Source: Planctomycetales bacterium 71-10 (GTDB taxonomy: Bacteria > Planctomycetota > Planctomycetia > Isosphaerales > Isosphaeraceae). From it: a DNA stretch of 37,248 nt. The stretch covers positions 6,907 through 44,154 of the forward strand of contig MKTT01000137.1 in NCBI GenBank assembly GCA_001898385.1. Direction: 5' to 3'. The notes below the pieces were generated by a model. It made no database searches. It was not told the origin of the DNA and saw only the letters and a list, made by a program, of their open reading frames with translations. The translations under genes and the position numbers were made by a program. Shown in pieces: positions 8,218-16,508 of the stretch (position 1 is the first letter of the stretch; the number at the start of each line of letters is the position of its first letter).

Positions 8218-9903
8218 ATGGGTGATGCGCGGAGCCGGACGCCGGGGCGGGAGGAGACGAGGGCGCGACGGGCCCCGGCGTGGGCGTCGTTCGCGTGGCT
8301 GGCCGCCCTGGCGTGCGTCCCGGCCCCCACCCGGGGCCAGGATCCGCCCCCCGAGTTGCCGCCGCCCGCCGCCGAGGCGCCCGCCGCCGAAGCGCCCCCG
8401 GCCCAGGCCGCGCCGGAGGAGCCCCCATCGGGCGAGGCCCAGCCTCTGAGCCTCTGGTATCACTTCACGGAGCGATACGTCGCCGCCGCCAGCCCCGCCC
8501 ATCCCGCGTGGCTCTCGCAATACCAAGTGGGGGTGCGCGAGAAGATCAAGTTCTCTCAGGAACGGGCGGAAGGCGCGCCCGAGTCGAACGAGGTGACGCT
8601 CCAGACGATCTACACCGAGCGGGCGGTGAAGACGACCCCCACCAACGCCGCCAGCGACGTCGTCCGGCGGTACGAGCGGGCGCAGCTCTCGACGACGCTC
8701 AAGGGCCACCGGCCGTTCCAGAACCCGAAGTTCCTGGAGCAGTTGATGCTCTGGTATCGGGTCAGGCCGGGGCAGCCGGTCGAGCTATACAACCTGAGCG
8801 ACGGCCGGAAGCTCCGGCAGCTGGAGTTCGACCGGATCACGTCCAACCCGTTCCTGCCCCAGCTCGCGACCCTCCTCCCCGGCACGCCCCGACGGGTCGG
8901 CGACCCCTGGCCGGTCCCCAGGACCTCCCTGGCGGTGCTCCTGGGCGAGATGCCGCTGGAGGACGAGTACCAGGTCGAGGCCCGGTTGATCGACGTCCGG
9001 GCCTCGGCGCCGGGGTCCGCGTCGATGACGGCCGTCTTCGGGATCCAGGGGCGGGCGCTGCTGGAATCGGGCGACGTCGCCCTGAACGTGCGCGTCAACT
9101 TCACCTTCGACGCCCCCGCCGCGAAGCCGGCCGCCGGCCAGCCGAAGGCGCGCCCGGCCGTGGAAGCCGAGGGCTGGATCTCCGAGATCCGGATGGCCGA
9201 GACCGTCACCTCTCTCCTGCCCGGCGACGAGACCGGCCGCCTGAATCAGATCCGATCGCGCGAGCTGGTCCTCGCCCGGCGGGCGCGGGCGTCCGAGATG
9301 GGCCCCGAGGCCGCCCTCCCCCTGATCGCCCCCGACGCCCCCCCCGACGATCCGACCCACACCTGGGTCACTTACGACGACCCCCAGGGCCGGTTCCACC
9401 TGGAGCACCCCCAGGGCTTGAGGATCCAGCGCATCACCCCCGACGGCGGCGTCGACCTGGTCGACCGCCGGTTCGAGGGGAGCGACGTCGTCTCGCTCAG
9501 CCTCGTCCCCAAGACCGGCGACGCCGCCGAGGACAAGCTCGCGGCCGACCCGCTGGAGCACAAGAAGAAGCTGGTGCGGACGTGGCGGGAGCAGGGCCAG
9601 GAGATCCTCATGGGGGATTCCGGCTGGCTCAAGGAGGCCGTCTGGGGCCCGCTGAACCGGCGGGTGTATCGGCTGGAGGCCGCCCTGAAGCCGGCCGGCG
9701 ACCAGGGGGCGGTCCGGAGCGGCCGGATCTACGCCGACTACTATGTCGTGCAGTTCACCCGGGACGAGACCCTCGTCGTCACCGCGATGACCGTCCGCGA
9801 CCCCCACGTCGCCTTCCGGGACCAGGCCGAGGGGATCATCAAGAGCTTCACCTTCGGCCCGTCGGAGGCCCCCGTCGGCGCGGCCCCTCCCGCCGGCCCG
9901 TGA
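8218..9903 (+). CDS. Secreted protein of unknown function (paralogue 2)
   Basis: This 561-residue protein has a long export signal (basic RARR, then hydrophobic ASFAWLAALACV) and a Pro/Ala/Glu-rich linker (about 42-75) before the folded part. A beta-rich middle contains GDPWPVPRTSL, and the C-terminal domain (about 380-550) begins HTWVTYDDPQGRFHLEHPQG and ends GIIKSFTFGP. That ending resembles the short DUF1795/PsbP-type domains found in secreted planctomycete proteins, which is an impression only. The layout parallels the gene at 5697, and both genes share the ribosome-binding context CAGGRAGGTGCG. ATG 8218 is preferred over an upstream in-frame start because of AGGAAGG and the signal peptide. 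The function is unknown. Confidence 0.8.
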   Translation: MGDARSRTPGREETRARRAPAWASFAWLAALACVPAPTRGQDPPPELPPPAAEAPAAEAPPAQAAPEEPPSGEAQPLSLWYHFTERYVAAASPAHPAWLSQYQVGVREKIKFSQERAEGAPESNEVTLQTIYTERAVKTTPTNAASDVVRRYERAQLSTTLKGHRPFQNPKFLEQLMLWYRVRPGQPVELYNLSDGRKLRQLEFDRITSNPFLPQLATLLPGTPRRVGDPWPVPRTSLAVLLGEMPLEDEYQVEARLIDVRASAPGSASMTAVFGIQGRALLESGDVALNVRVNFTFDAPAAKPAAGQPKARPAVEAEGWISEIRMAETVTSLLPGDETGRLNQIRSRELVLARRARASEMGPEAALPLIAPDAPPDDPTHTWVTYDDPQGRFHLEHPQGLRIQRITPDGGVDLVDRRFEGSDVVSLSLVPKTGDAAEDKLAADPLEHKKKLVRTWREQGQEILMGDSGWLKEAVWGPLNRRVYRLEAALKPAGDQGAVRSGRIYADYYVVQFTRDETLVVTAMTVRDPHVAFRDQAEGIIKSFTFGPSEAPVGAAPPAGP

Positions 9904-10096
9904 CCGCCCGGGCCCCGATGAATGCTTGCCTGGGTTGAAAAAATCGCCCGCACGCCGGTCGGCCCGCTGGACGCGAGGATACTATTGTCGGGGAGGCGTC
10001 CTCGGCTAACCTGCGCGCCGAGCCCGGACGATCGTCGCCCCCCCTCGCCCCGGACGCCCGGCGAGCGACGTCGAGCCGACCCCACGGAAAGCCGCC

Positions 10097-11419
10097 ATGC
10101 GCGTGATCCTGGAAGTCCTCAAGGGCCCCCGCTCGGGACGGACCTTCACCTTCGACCGGCACGACACGTTCATCGTGGGGCGCTCGCAGTTCGTCCACTG
10201 CCCGATCAACGACGCCGCCCTCTCGCGCGACCACTTCCTCATCGAGATCAACCCGCCCCGCTGCGAGGTCCGCGACCTGGACAGCACCAACGGGACCTTC
10301 GTCAACAACGAGCGGATCGACCGCGTGCGGTTGGCCTCCGGAGACGTCATCGCCGCGGGCCAGAGTTTGTTCCGGATCACGGTCGAGCCCAAGGCCCCGT
10401 CCAGCGCCCCGCCGCCGTCGTCCAGCGTCGCCATCCCCGCCCGCGAGCCGATCGCCTGCGCCGGATGCGGGACGCCGGCGCCGATGAGCATCACCGTCGG
10501 CAGCGTGGCCGGCGCCGGGCCGAACGAGCCCGTCGAATGGTGGTGCTCCGCGTGCCGGTCCGAGGCCTCCGGCCTCCCCCAGCCCGTCCCCCACTACACC
10601 ACGGTGCGCGAGCTGGGCCGCGGCGCGATGGGGGTCGTCTACCAGGCCCGCCACAACGCCAGCGGCAAGATGGTGGCCCTGAAGCTCATCATGCCCGAGA
10701 CCGCCACCACCCGCGCCGCCATCGACCGCTTCCAGCGCGAGATGTCGGTCATCAGCCAGCTCCGGCACCCGAACATCGTGGAGTGGTACGAGCAGGGGAC
10801 GTCGCGCGGGCAGTTCTGGTTCGCCATGGAGTTCGTCCAGGGCCCGAACCTGGAGGCCCTGGCCAAGATGGCCCCCGGCCGCTACCCCACCGACCAGGCG
10901 TGCCGGCTGGTCTGCCAGATCCTCAAGGGCCTGGCCGAGGCCCACCGCCGCGGCTTCGTCCACCGCGACATCAAGCCCGAGAACATCCTGATCGATCAGT
11001 CGGCCGAGGGCTCCGTCGCCAAGATCTCCGACTTCGGCCTCGCCAAGAGCTTCCGCGGCGTCGGCCTCTCCGGCCTGACCTTCTCCGGCGAGATGCGCGG
11101 GACCATCCCGTTTATGCCCCCGGAGCAGATGACCGACTTCAAGACCGTCCGCCCCCAGGCCGACCTCTACGCCACCGCCGCCACGCTCTACTTCCTCCTG
11201 ACCGCCAAGTACATCTACGACGAGCCCGAGGGGGGGGACGACCTCATCAAGATGCTGCTGGAGGACCAGCCCATCCCGATCCTCGACCGCCGCCCCGACG
11301 TCCCCCCCGGCCTCGCCGCCGTCATCGGCAAATGCCTCTCCCGCGACCCCGAGCAGCGCTACCCCGACGCCACCGCCATGCGCAAGGCCCTCAAGCCGTT
11401 CTGCAACATCGGCACATGA
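10097..11419 (+). CDS. FHA-zinc ribbon-Ser/Thr protein kinase
   Basis: This 440-residue protein is predicted to phosphorylate Ser/Thr residues and to bind phosphothreonine partners. An FHA domain (1-97) has GRS (28-30), SRDH (43-46) and STNGT (63-67). A small four-cysteine knuckle follows (C121, C124, C150, C153), then the kinase (about 165-440). The kinase has glycine loop GRGAMG (174-179), Lys196, HRD 289-291 with N296, DFG 312-314 and PPEQ in the APE position. All catalytic residues are present. There is no membrane segment or extracellular sensor, so it is probably cytosolic. FHA and kinase are more often found in the reverse order or as separate proteins. phoU follows 138 nt downstream. 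Confidence 0.93.
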   Translation: MRVILEVLKGPRSGRTFTFDRHDTFIVGRSQFVHCPINDAALSRDHFLIEINPPRCEVRDLDSTNGTFVNNERIDRVRLASGDVIAAGQSLFRITVEPKAPSSAPPPSSSVAIPAREPIACAGCGTPAPMSITVGSVAGAGPNEPVEWWCSACRSEASGLPQPVPHYTTVRELGRGAMGVVYQARHNASGKMVALKLIMPETATTRAAIDRFQREMSVISQLRHPNIVEWYEQGTSRGQFWFAMEFVQGPNLEALAKMAPGRYPTDQACRLVCQILKGLAEAHRRGFVHRDIKPENILIDQSAEGSVAKISDFGLAKSFRGVGLSGLTFSGEMRGTIPFMPPEQMTDFKTVRPQADLYATAATLYFLLTAKYIYDEPEGGDDLIKMLLEDQPIPILDRRPDVPPGLAAVIGKCLSRDPEQRYPDATAMRKALKPFCNIGT

Positions 11420-11557
11420 ACGGCGCGGCGGGGCGATTCGGCCTTGAATCCCCCCTCCCCTCCGAGAAGAATGAACGGCGTCGAACGCCAGCGACACGAC
11501 GCCCGCGCCGAAGCCCGGTCCCGTCCCCGCGCTGTCTCGAAGACTGGAGGCCGAACG

Positions 11558-12265
11558 ATGGCGCCGAGCCGACCGTACGATGGGGGCCCCGCGACCGGCG
11601 GGCTGCCGCGACACGCGTTTCGCGAGCAGGACGCGGTATGGAACGACCTGCTGGCGATGGGGGAATCGGTCGTCGGCTCGCTGGAGAAGAGCGTGACGGC
11701 CGTCTGCGAGGGGCGGGTCGACCTCATCGCCGAGGTGAAGGAGGAGGAGGAGGAGTCGGACCGCAAGGAGGTCCAGATCGAGCAGGAGACCCTGCGGATC
11801 CTCGCCCTCTTCGAACCCGTCGCCTCCGACCTGCGCCGGATGGCCACCGTGCTGAAGGTCAACCGCGACTGGGAGCGCATCGCCGACCTGGCCCTGCGCG
11901 TGGCCCGCCGTGTGCGCAAGCTCGGCCGCAAGCACCCCGAGGTGATCGCCCCGGAGTCGCTCAAGGACCTCGCCCGCACGGTGCTGGCGCACGTCCGCTC
12001 GGCGCAGGCGGTCCTCGTGAACGTCGACGCCGAGGCGGCCCGCAAGGTGATCGCCGGCGACCAGCAGGTCGACGACGCCTACCGCGGCGTCCGCCGCCAG
12101 CTCAAAGAGCAGACCGCCGCCCACGCCGACCAGCTCGACGGCTGGCTCCTCCTGCTCAACTCCGCCCGCAACCTGGAGCGCATCGCCGACCACGCCACGG
12201 GCATCGCCCAGACCGTCGTCTTCCTCCAGGAAGGGACGATCATCCGGCACTCCGGCCCGAAGTGA
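11558..12265 (+). CDS. phoU: PhoU-family phosphate signalling regulator
   Basis: This 235-residue all-helical protein has the two PhoU repeats. Metal-binding E/DxxxD-type segments are visible as EEEESDRKEVQIEQE (64-78), RDWERIADLA (about 103-112) and RNLERIADHATGIAQ near the end. PhoU normally restrains the PhoR histidine kinase and the PstSCAB transporter when phosphate is plentiful. No pst or phoBR genes are nearby, so this copy is an orphan here. The ATG at 11558 follows TGGAGG by 8 nt; the longer in-frame extension to 11444 is low-complexity and unlike PhoU. It ends 9 nt from the convergent DUF488 gene. Confidence 0.9.
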   Translation: MAPSRPYDGGPATGGLPRHAFREQDAVWNDLLAMGESVVGSLEKSVTAVCEGRVDLIAEVKEEEEESDRKEVQIEQETLRILALFEPVASDLRRMATVLKVNRDWERIADLALRVARRVRKLGRKHPEVIAPESLKDLARTVLAHVRSAQAVLVNVDAEAARKVIAGDQQVDDAYRGVRRQLKEQTAAHADQLDGWLLLLNSARNLERIADHATGIAQTVVFLQEGTIIRHSGPK

Positions 12266-12274
12266 CGCCGCGCC

Positions 12275-12715
12275 CTACTCGATGTGCGTCACGCTCCACC
12301 CGCGCCCGACCAGGTGGTCGGCGATCGTCCGCCGATGGCAGTCGGCCACGCGCTTCTCGGCGCACAGGAGACAGAAGGGGCCGGGAAGCTCGACAAGGCG
12401 GCGGGTGAGCAGGTCGCCGGCCCGTGCGATCAGCTCGGAATAGGGCGCGGTCCAGTCGTCCATGTCGAGGAAGACGTTCCCCAGCTCCGGCAGCGATCGA
12501 TAGCCGACCCCGGCGTCGGCCAGCAGCTTCTCGATCCCCTTGTCGGCGGCCTTGGCCTTCGTGTAGGCCCCCATGCTGGCCCGCTCCGGCTTGATGCGGA
12601 CGTCGGCCACCGTCCGGACGCCGTGCGCGCGCAGCAGCCCCACGAACTCCTCCGGCGGCCGGCCGCCGTAGCCGATGGTGAAGAACGCGCGGGGGTCGGG
12701 CGATTCAGGCGGCAT
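12275..12715 (-). CDS. DUF488 family protein
   Basis: This 146-residue protein starts MPPESPDPRAFFTIGYGGRP. It carries the DUF488 hallmarks TIGYG (13-17), a TVADVRIKPERASMG segment, and CLLCAEKRVADCHRRTIADHL with conserved Cys and His near the C-terminus. The biochemical role is not established. The start codon lies inside the end of the DUF2784 gene (11-nt overlap), with GGAGGAAGG about 7 nt upstream, so translational coupling is likely. It is the last gene of the 12275-15468 operon. Confidence 0.88.
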   Translation of the reverse strand: MPPESPDPRAFFTIGYGGRPPEEFVGLLRAHGVRTVADVRIKPERASMGAYTKAKAADKGIEKLLADAGVGYRSLPELGNVFLDMDDWTAPYSELIARAGDLLTRRLVELPGPFCLLCAEKRVADCHRRTIADHLVGRGWSVTHIE

Positions 12716-13106
12716 CGACCTTCCTCCACCGCGGCGGGGCGATGATCCACGTCGCGAGGACGGCGAGGCCGAAGGTGACGTAGACCGCCGTGAAGACCCA
12801 GGGGTCGGCCCGGAAGAACATCACGCGGTGGACCCACGAGGCGATGAAGTCGCCTTCCAGCGTCTGCTGACCGGCCCGCATCCGGAGCTGATGCTCCCAG
12901 ACCGTCAGCGGGCACTTCACGCCCGCCATCGCCTCGGCGACGACGATCGCGATCATCGTCAGGTGGATCACGCGGAACCACTTGTTGCGGACCCACGGCC
13001 ATCGGAACACGATCCCCAGGAGGATCGCCGCCAGCCCCAGGAGGAGGAACGCGACGTAGGCGAAGTGGATCAGCACGATGACGTTCGCGAGCGCGGCCGG
13101 GCTCAT
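12705..13106 (-). CDS. DUF2784 family membrane protein
   Basis: This 133-residue integral membrane protein has about four hydrophobic segments. The first is VIVLIHFAYVAFLLLGLAAI (about 9-28), and the others are around VIHLTMIAIVVAEAMAG, the HRVMFF region and VFTAVYVTFGLAVLATWII. The NKWFRVIHL and CPLTVWE segments fit DUF2784. The function is unknown. It starts 19 nt after the glycosyltransferase stop, with GGAGG 9 nt before the ATG, and it overlaps the DUF488 gene. Confidence 0.85.
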   Translation of the reverse strand: MSPAALANVIVLIHFAYVAFLLLGLAAILLGIVFRWPWVRNKWFRVIHLTMIAIVVAEAMAGVKCPLTVWEHQLRMRAGQQTLEGDFIASWVHRVMFFRADPWVFTAVYVTFGLAVLATWIIAPPRWRKVDAA

Positions 13107-13125
13107 GTCGGGGATCCTCCGGGGG

Positions 13126-14148
13126 TCAGGCGGGGGGCCCCTGCTTGACCTCCCGCAGCAAGTACGTCGTCTTGTCCTGCGATTCGTAATACGTCCGCAT
13201 GATGAGTTCCGATTGAATCCCGAGCAAAATGCTCAGGCAGCCCGCGAGGAACAGCATCACGGCCAGCGACGGCAGCGGCGTCTCCACGAACGTCTTGTTG
13301 GGCAGGTCGGCCGACCACAGCAGGGCCGGCCAGGGGAAGACGTATTTGAAGTAGACCATCGCAACGACGCATAAGAATCCCCCCGCGAACGCCCACAGGC
13401 CGAACCGGCCGTAGAAGTGGATCGGCCGCTGGGAGTACTTCTGGAGGAACCGGATCAGGATCAGGTCGAGCACGACGTTGAACGTCCGGCCCAGCCCGTA
13501 CTTGGTCTTGCCGGCCGTGCGGGCGCGATGGTTGACCACCTGCTCCGTGACCTTCGCCCCCTGCCACGCGGCGAAGATCGGGATGAATCGGTGCATCTCG
13601 CCGTACAGCCGGACCCCGGCCAGCACGCGGCGGCGGTACGCCTTCAGCGTGCAGCCGTAGTCGTGCAGCGGGATGCCGGAGAGCCTCGCCACCAGCTTGT
13701 TCGCGATCTTCGACGGGATCTTGCGGCTGAGCAGCGCATCCTGGCGATCCTTCCGCCAGCCGGAGACGACGTCGAAGCCCTCGTCGAGCGTCGCCATGAG
13801 TTTGGGGATGTCGGCCGGGTCGTTCTGGCGGTCGCCGTCCATGGGGACGAGGACGTCGCCGCGGGCCAGGTCGAGCGCCGCGGAGAGCGCCGCAGTCTGG
13901 CCGCAGTTGCGCCAGAGGAACGCCGCGCGGACGTGCTCCGGGTCGCGGGCCTGGATCGCTTCGAGCTGCGCGACGGTGCCGTCGGTGGAGCCGTCGTCGA
14001 CGAAGATCAGCTCGTACCGCCACTTCGAGGGCCGGAGCACGGCGTCCAGCTCCTCGAACAGCGGCGCGACGTTGTCGACCTCGTTGAAGACCGGGATCAG
14101 GACGGAGAGGTCCATCAGGCCGTCCGGCGTCGGGTGGGGGGTCGTCAT
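13126..14148 (-). CDS. Membrane-anchored GT2 glycosyltransferase (DPM1/ArnC-like)
   Basis: This 340-residue protein is predicted to transfer a sugar from a nucleotide donor to a polyprenyl-phosphate lipid at the inner face of the membrane. The GT-A domain (12-230) shows LSVLIPVFNE (14-23), FVDDGSTDGT (49-58), and a DxD-type MDGDRQNDP (103-111). Two transmembrane helices follow, near 250-270 and 292-312. The protein is closest in layout to ArnC and GtrB. The ATG at 14146-14148 overlaps the stop of the upstream isomerase gene as ATGA. M12, 33 nt later, is an alternative start. The donor sugar cannot be told from sequence. Confidence 0.9.
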   Translation of the reverse strand: MTTPHPTPDGLMDLSVLIPVFNEVDNVAPLFEELDAVLRPSKWRYELIFVDDGSTDGTVAQLEAIQARDPEHVRAAFLWRNCGQTAALSAALDLARGDVLVPMDGDRQNDPADIPKLMATLDEGFDVVSGWRKDRQDALLSRKIPSKIANKLVARLSGIPLHDYGCTLKAYRRRVLAGVRLYGEMHRFIPIFAAWQGAKVTEQVVNHRARTAGKTKYGLGRTFNVVLDLILIRFLQKYSQRPIHFYGRFGLWAFAGGFLCVVAMVYFKYVFPWPALLWSADLPNKTFVETPLPSLAVMLFLAGCLSILLGIQSELIMRTYYESQDKTTYLLREVKQGPPA

Positions 14149-15089
14149 GAGCCCGACTCGACGCCCCCGCGCCGGCCGATGACGAACTGCTCCAGGTAGC
14201 GCCGGCTGATGATCAGCGACTCCTGGCGCGCCTCCAGCGAGCCCTCGTGCGCCCGGTCCTCGACCTCGATCGCCAGGTCCCCCTTGTAGCCGGCGTCGGC
14301 CAGCGCGCCCAGGAACGCGCCCCACTTCACGTCCCCCTGCCCCGGGAGCTTGGGCGAGTGCCAGGAGTTCGGGTAGGCGAAGACGCCGAGCTGGTTCAGC
14401 TTCGCGTGGTCGATCCGGACGTCCTTGGCGTGGGCGTGGTGGATGCGGTCCTTGAACTCGGCCAGGGGCGCGACGTAGTCCATGTGCTGGAGGACGAAGT
14501 GGGACGGGTCGAAGTTGAGGCCGAAGTTGGGGCTGGGGATGTCGGCGAACATCCGCCGCCAGACGGCCGGCGAGACCGCCAGGTTCTTGCCGCCCGGCCA
14601 CTCGTCCTTGCCGAACGACATCGGGCAGTTCTCGATGGCGACCTTCACCTTCTTCGCGTCGGCGTGGTCGATGATCGGCCGCCAGACTTCCAGGAACCGC
14701 GGCCAGTTGTCGTCGATGGTCTTGGTATAGTCGCGGCCGACGAACGTGGTCATCACGTTCACGCCGAGCGCCGCGGCCAGGTCGATCGAGCGGACGATGT
14801 GCTCCTGGCCCGCCTTCGCCTCGGCGAGGTCCGGCGAGAGGGCGTTGGGGTAGTAGCCGACGCCGGAGATCGAGACGCCGTACTTCTTGCACAATTCGAG
14901 GGTCGCCTTGATCGCCCCGGCCGAGAGGTCGGTGGGATCCAGGTGCGAGACCCCCGCATAGCGGCGCTCCGCCTTCCCCGGCGGCCAGGCCATCAGCTCC
15001 ACGCTCGCGAACCCCGCCTTCGAGGCGAAGCTCAACACCTGCTCCAGCGAATATTCCGGCAGGATGGCCGACACGAATCCCAGTTGCAT
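14145..15089 (-). CDS. Sugar phosphate isomerase/epimerase (xylose isomerase-like TIM barrel)
   Basis: This 314-residue cytosolic protein begins MQLGFVSAILPEYSLEQVLS. Four likely metal ligands are seen in AIENCP, NFDPSH, HHAHAKD and AIEVED, the Glu-Asp-His-Glu set of the AP-endonuclease-2/xylose isomerase superfamily. The substrate is unknown. The ATG at 15087-15089 has GAGGCG about 9 nt upstream. Longer in-frame starts would overlap the preceding gene and add a basic low-complexity tail. The 4-nt overlap with the glycosyltransferase suggests that the two products act together. Confidence 0.88.
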   Translation of the reverse strand: MQLGFVSAILPEYSLEQVLSFASKAGFASVELMAWPPGKAERRYAGVSHLDPTDLSAGAIKATLELCKKYGVSISGVGYYPNALSPDLAEAKAGQEHIVRSIDLAAALGVNVMTTFVGRDYTKTIDDNWPRFLEVWRPIIDHADAKKVKVAIENCPMSFGKDEWPGGKNLAVSPAVWRRMFADIPSPNFGLNFDPSHFVLQHMDYVAPLAEFKDRIHHAHAKDVRIDHAKLNQLGVFAYPNSWHSPKLPGQGDVKWGAFLGALADAGYKGDLAIEVEDRAHEGSLEARQESLIISRRYLEQFVIGRRGGVESGS

Positions 15090-15138
15090 GATCGGGCGCC
15101 TCGACGAGACCGACGGACCGCACTTCGACCCGACCAGC

Positions 15139-15468
15139 CTACCGCGCCGGCGGGGGGGAATCACCAGGGCGGGGCGCCGGCTCCCGACGCGACAGCCATA
15201 GGCCGATCAGGGTCGAGGCCGCGCCGATCTGGAGGACGCCCAGGCCCCAGAATGGCAAGGTCCACAGCATCATGGCCCCCGGGTTGGTCAGGAGGACTCC
15301 TCCGCCTTCCGTGTAGATCACGTTCCCGACGCCCAGAGCCCGCTCCGCGCCGACCTTCCAGATGAGCCATGACATCAGATCACTGGACCACCAGAGCGTG
15401 AGAAAACCAGCCGACGCCAGGGCCAGCGCCTCGCCGACAACGATCAATCCGAGGAGGACCGACTTCAT
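15139..15468 (-). CDS. Small membrane protein, unknown
   Basis: This 109-residue protein begins MKSVLLGLIVVGEALALASAGF and has a second hydrophobic stretch around AMMLWTLPFWGLGVLQIGAASTLIGLW, with a Pro/Arg-rich tail. It probably spans the membrane two or three times. No family is recognised. The second Met is used as start because GAGGCG lies 7 nt before it; the first Met has no Shine-Dalgarno. It is first in the operon that continues to 12275, with 49 nt before the isomerase start. Confidence 0.65.
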   Translation of the reverse strand: MKSVLLGLIVVGEALALASAGFLTLWWSSDLMSWLIWKVGAERALGVGNVIYTEGGGVLLTNPGAMMLWTLPFWGLGVLQIGAASTLIGLWLSRREPAPRPGDSPPPAR

Positions 15469-15543
15469 GACGGGGCGCCTCATTCAGGGTACGATGTGAT
15501 CCATCTGGGAGCGGAGGCTCCAATCCGAAAGGCGGACGGTTCG

Positions 15544-15804
15544 ATGAACGGTGTGTCGAAGACCCTGAATCGAATCCTTCGCGGGACTTCGGACTCAAGC
15601 ATCCGATTCGACGACCTGAGGGCGGTCCTGCTGCATCTCGGGTTCGACGAGAGGATTCGCGTCGGCCATCACATCTTCACGCGAGACGACGTGCCGGAGA
15701 TCCTGAATCTTCAACCTCGCGGCGCCCAGGCCAAACCGTACCAGATCAAGCAGGTCCGGACGGTCCTGGTCGCCCGAGGGCTGTTGCAAGACATGGACGA
15801 CTAG
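15544..15804 (+). CDS. hicA: HicA-type mRNA interferase toxin
   Basis: This 86-residue protein has the dsRNA-binding-like fold sequence of HicA/YcfA: an N-terminal helix (TLNRILRGTSDSSIRFDDL), LLHLGF, the catalytic-His segment RVGHHIF (H42 or H43) and a QPRGAQAKPYQIKQVR end. HicA toxins cleave mRNA during translation and are blocked by HicB. The start at 15544 is preferred because AAAGGCGG lies about 8 nt upstream and the length then matches the family. The toxin precedes the antitoxin, the usual hicAB order, with a 62-nt gap. The gene is divergent from the 15468 operon. Confidence 0.85.
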   Translation: MNGVSKTLNRILRGTSDSSIRFDDLRAVLLHLGFDERIRVGHHIFTRDDVPEILNLQPRGAQAKPYQIKQVRTVLVARGLLQDMDD

Positions 15805-15866
15805 CGAAACGATCAGGAGGCGCGAAGGTCCGTCTCGCGAACGAATGATCCCGAATCGAGGTCCTC

Positions 15867-16085
15867 ATGAGCCCCGAGATCCACTACGAGATCATCCTTT
15901 ATTGGAGCCGTGACGACGAGGCGTTCGTCGCCGAGGTCCCCGAGCTGGCGGGCTGCGCCGCGGACGGCGCGACTTATGGGGAAGCCCTGGCCAACGTCGA
16001 AGTCGTCATCCGAGAGTGGATCGAGACGGCCGGGGAACTCGGCCGCCCGATCCCCGCACCTCGCGGCCGACTGATGTTCGCCTGA
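15867..16085 (+). CDS. hicB: HicB-type antitoxin (short form)
   Basis: This 72-residue protein has the HicB core YWSRDDEAFVAEVPELAGCAADGATYGEALANV, the partially degraded RNase H-like fold that masks HicA. It stops at RLMFA without the C-terminal HTH or ribbon-helix-helix domain that longer HicB proteins use to repress the operon. Autoregulation by this protein is therefore doubtful. GAGG lies just upstream of the ATG. No frameshifted continuation was seen downstream. Confidence 0.85.
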   Translation: MSPEIHYEIILYWSRDDEAFVAEVPELAGCAADGATYGEALANVEVVIREWIETAGELGRPIPAPRGRLMFA

Positions 16086-16508
16086 GTTCGACTTGTGCAG
16101 TTGAAGTGCAGGCGGGAGCCCGTCGCCACGGGCGCCGGGAGCGGGGGCGCGGTCGAATCGCCCCGACGGCCCCCCATCCGCGACCGGCCCCAATCCCCCG
16201 GCCCGCGCGGTCGGCTGCGAAGCGACAGGAATCGGCGTAGGGCGGGGGGCGAGGCGGGAGGGCCGGGCGTCGGGGCTCCTTCCCAAACCCGAGGGGCGTT
16301 GCTAGACTCGTACTTCGGCCATGGCCATCGGCTCGCGCGCCTGAGTCCCGCCGGCGCCCGCCTCGTCGACCGCCGGAGGCGGATCGGCTCTCCCGGCTCG
16401 GGAGGCGTTCGCGACTTATCCCAACGAGACCGAGTCCCCCGGGGCCCTCCGGCCTTCGAGCCGACCGCGACGGCGCCCCCCCCGCCCTGGGCAGGAGACC
16501 TTACGAAC
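16086..16508. other. 423-nt region upstream of metK
   Basis: No coding frame is supported: the in-frame extension of metK upstream of 16509 is basic low-complexity sequence. It holds a possible promoter (16280-16308) and a Shine-Dalgarno AGGAGA (16493-16498). No SAM-riboswitch motif was recognised by eye. Confidence 0.5.
16280..16308 (+). promoter_or_regulatory. Possible metK promoter
   Basis: TTCCCA (16280-16285) and TAGACT (16303-16308) are 17 nt apart. The -10 is fair and the -35 weak. It lies about 200 nt before the GTG start of metK. Confidence 0.35.

Noticed and set aside
16086..16508. SAM riboswitch upstream of metK.
   Set aside because: None of the conserved SAM-riboswitch core sequences was seen on the plus strand of this region.
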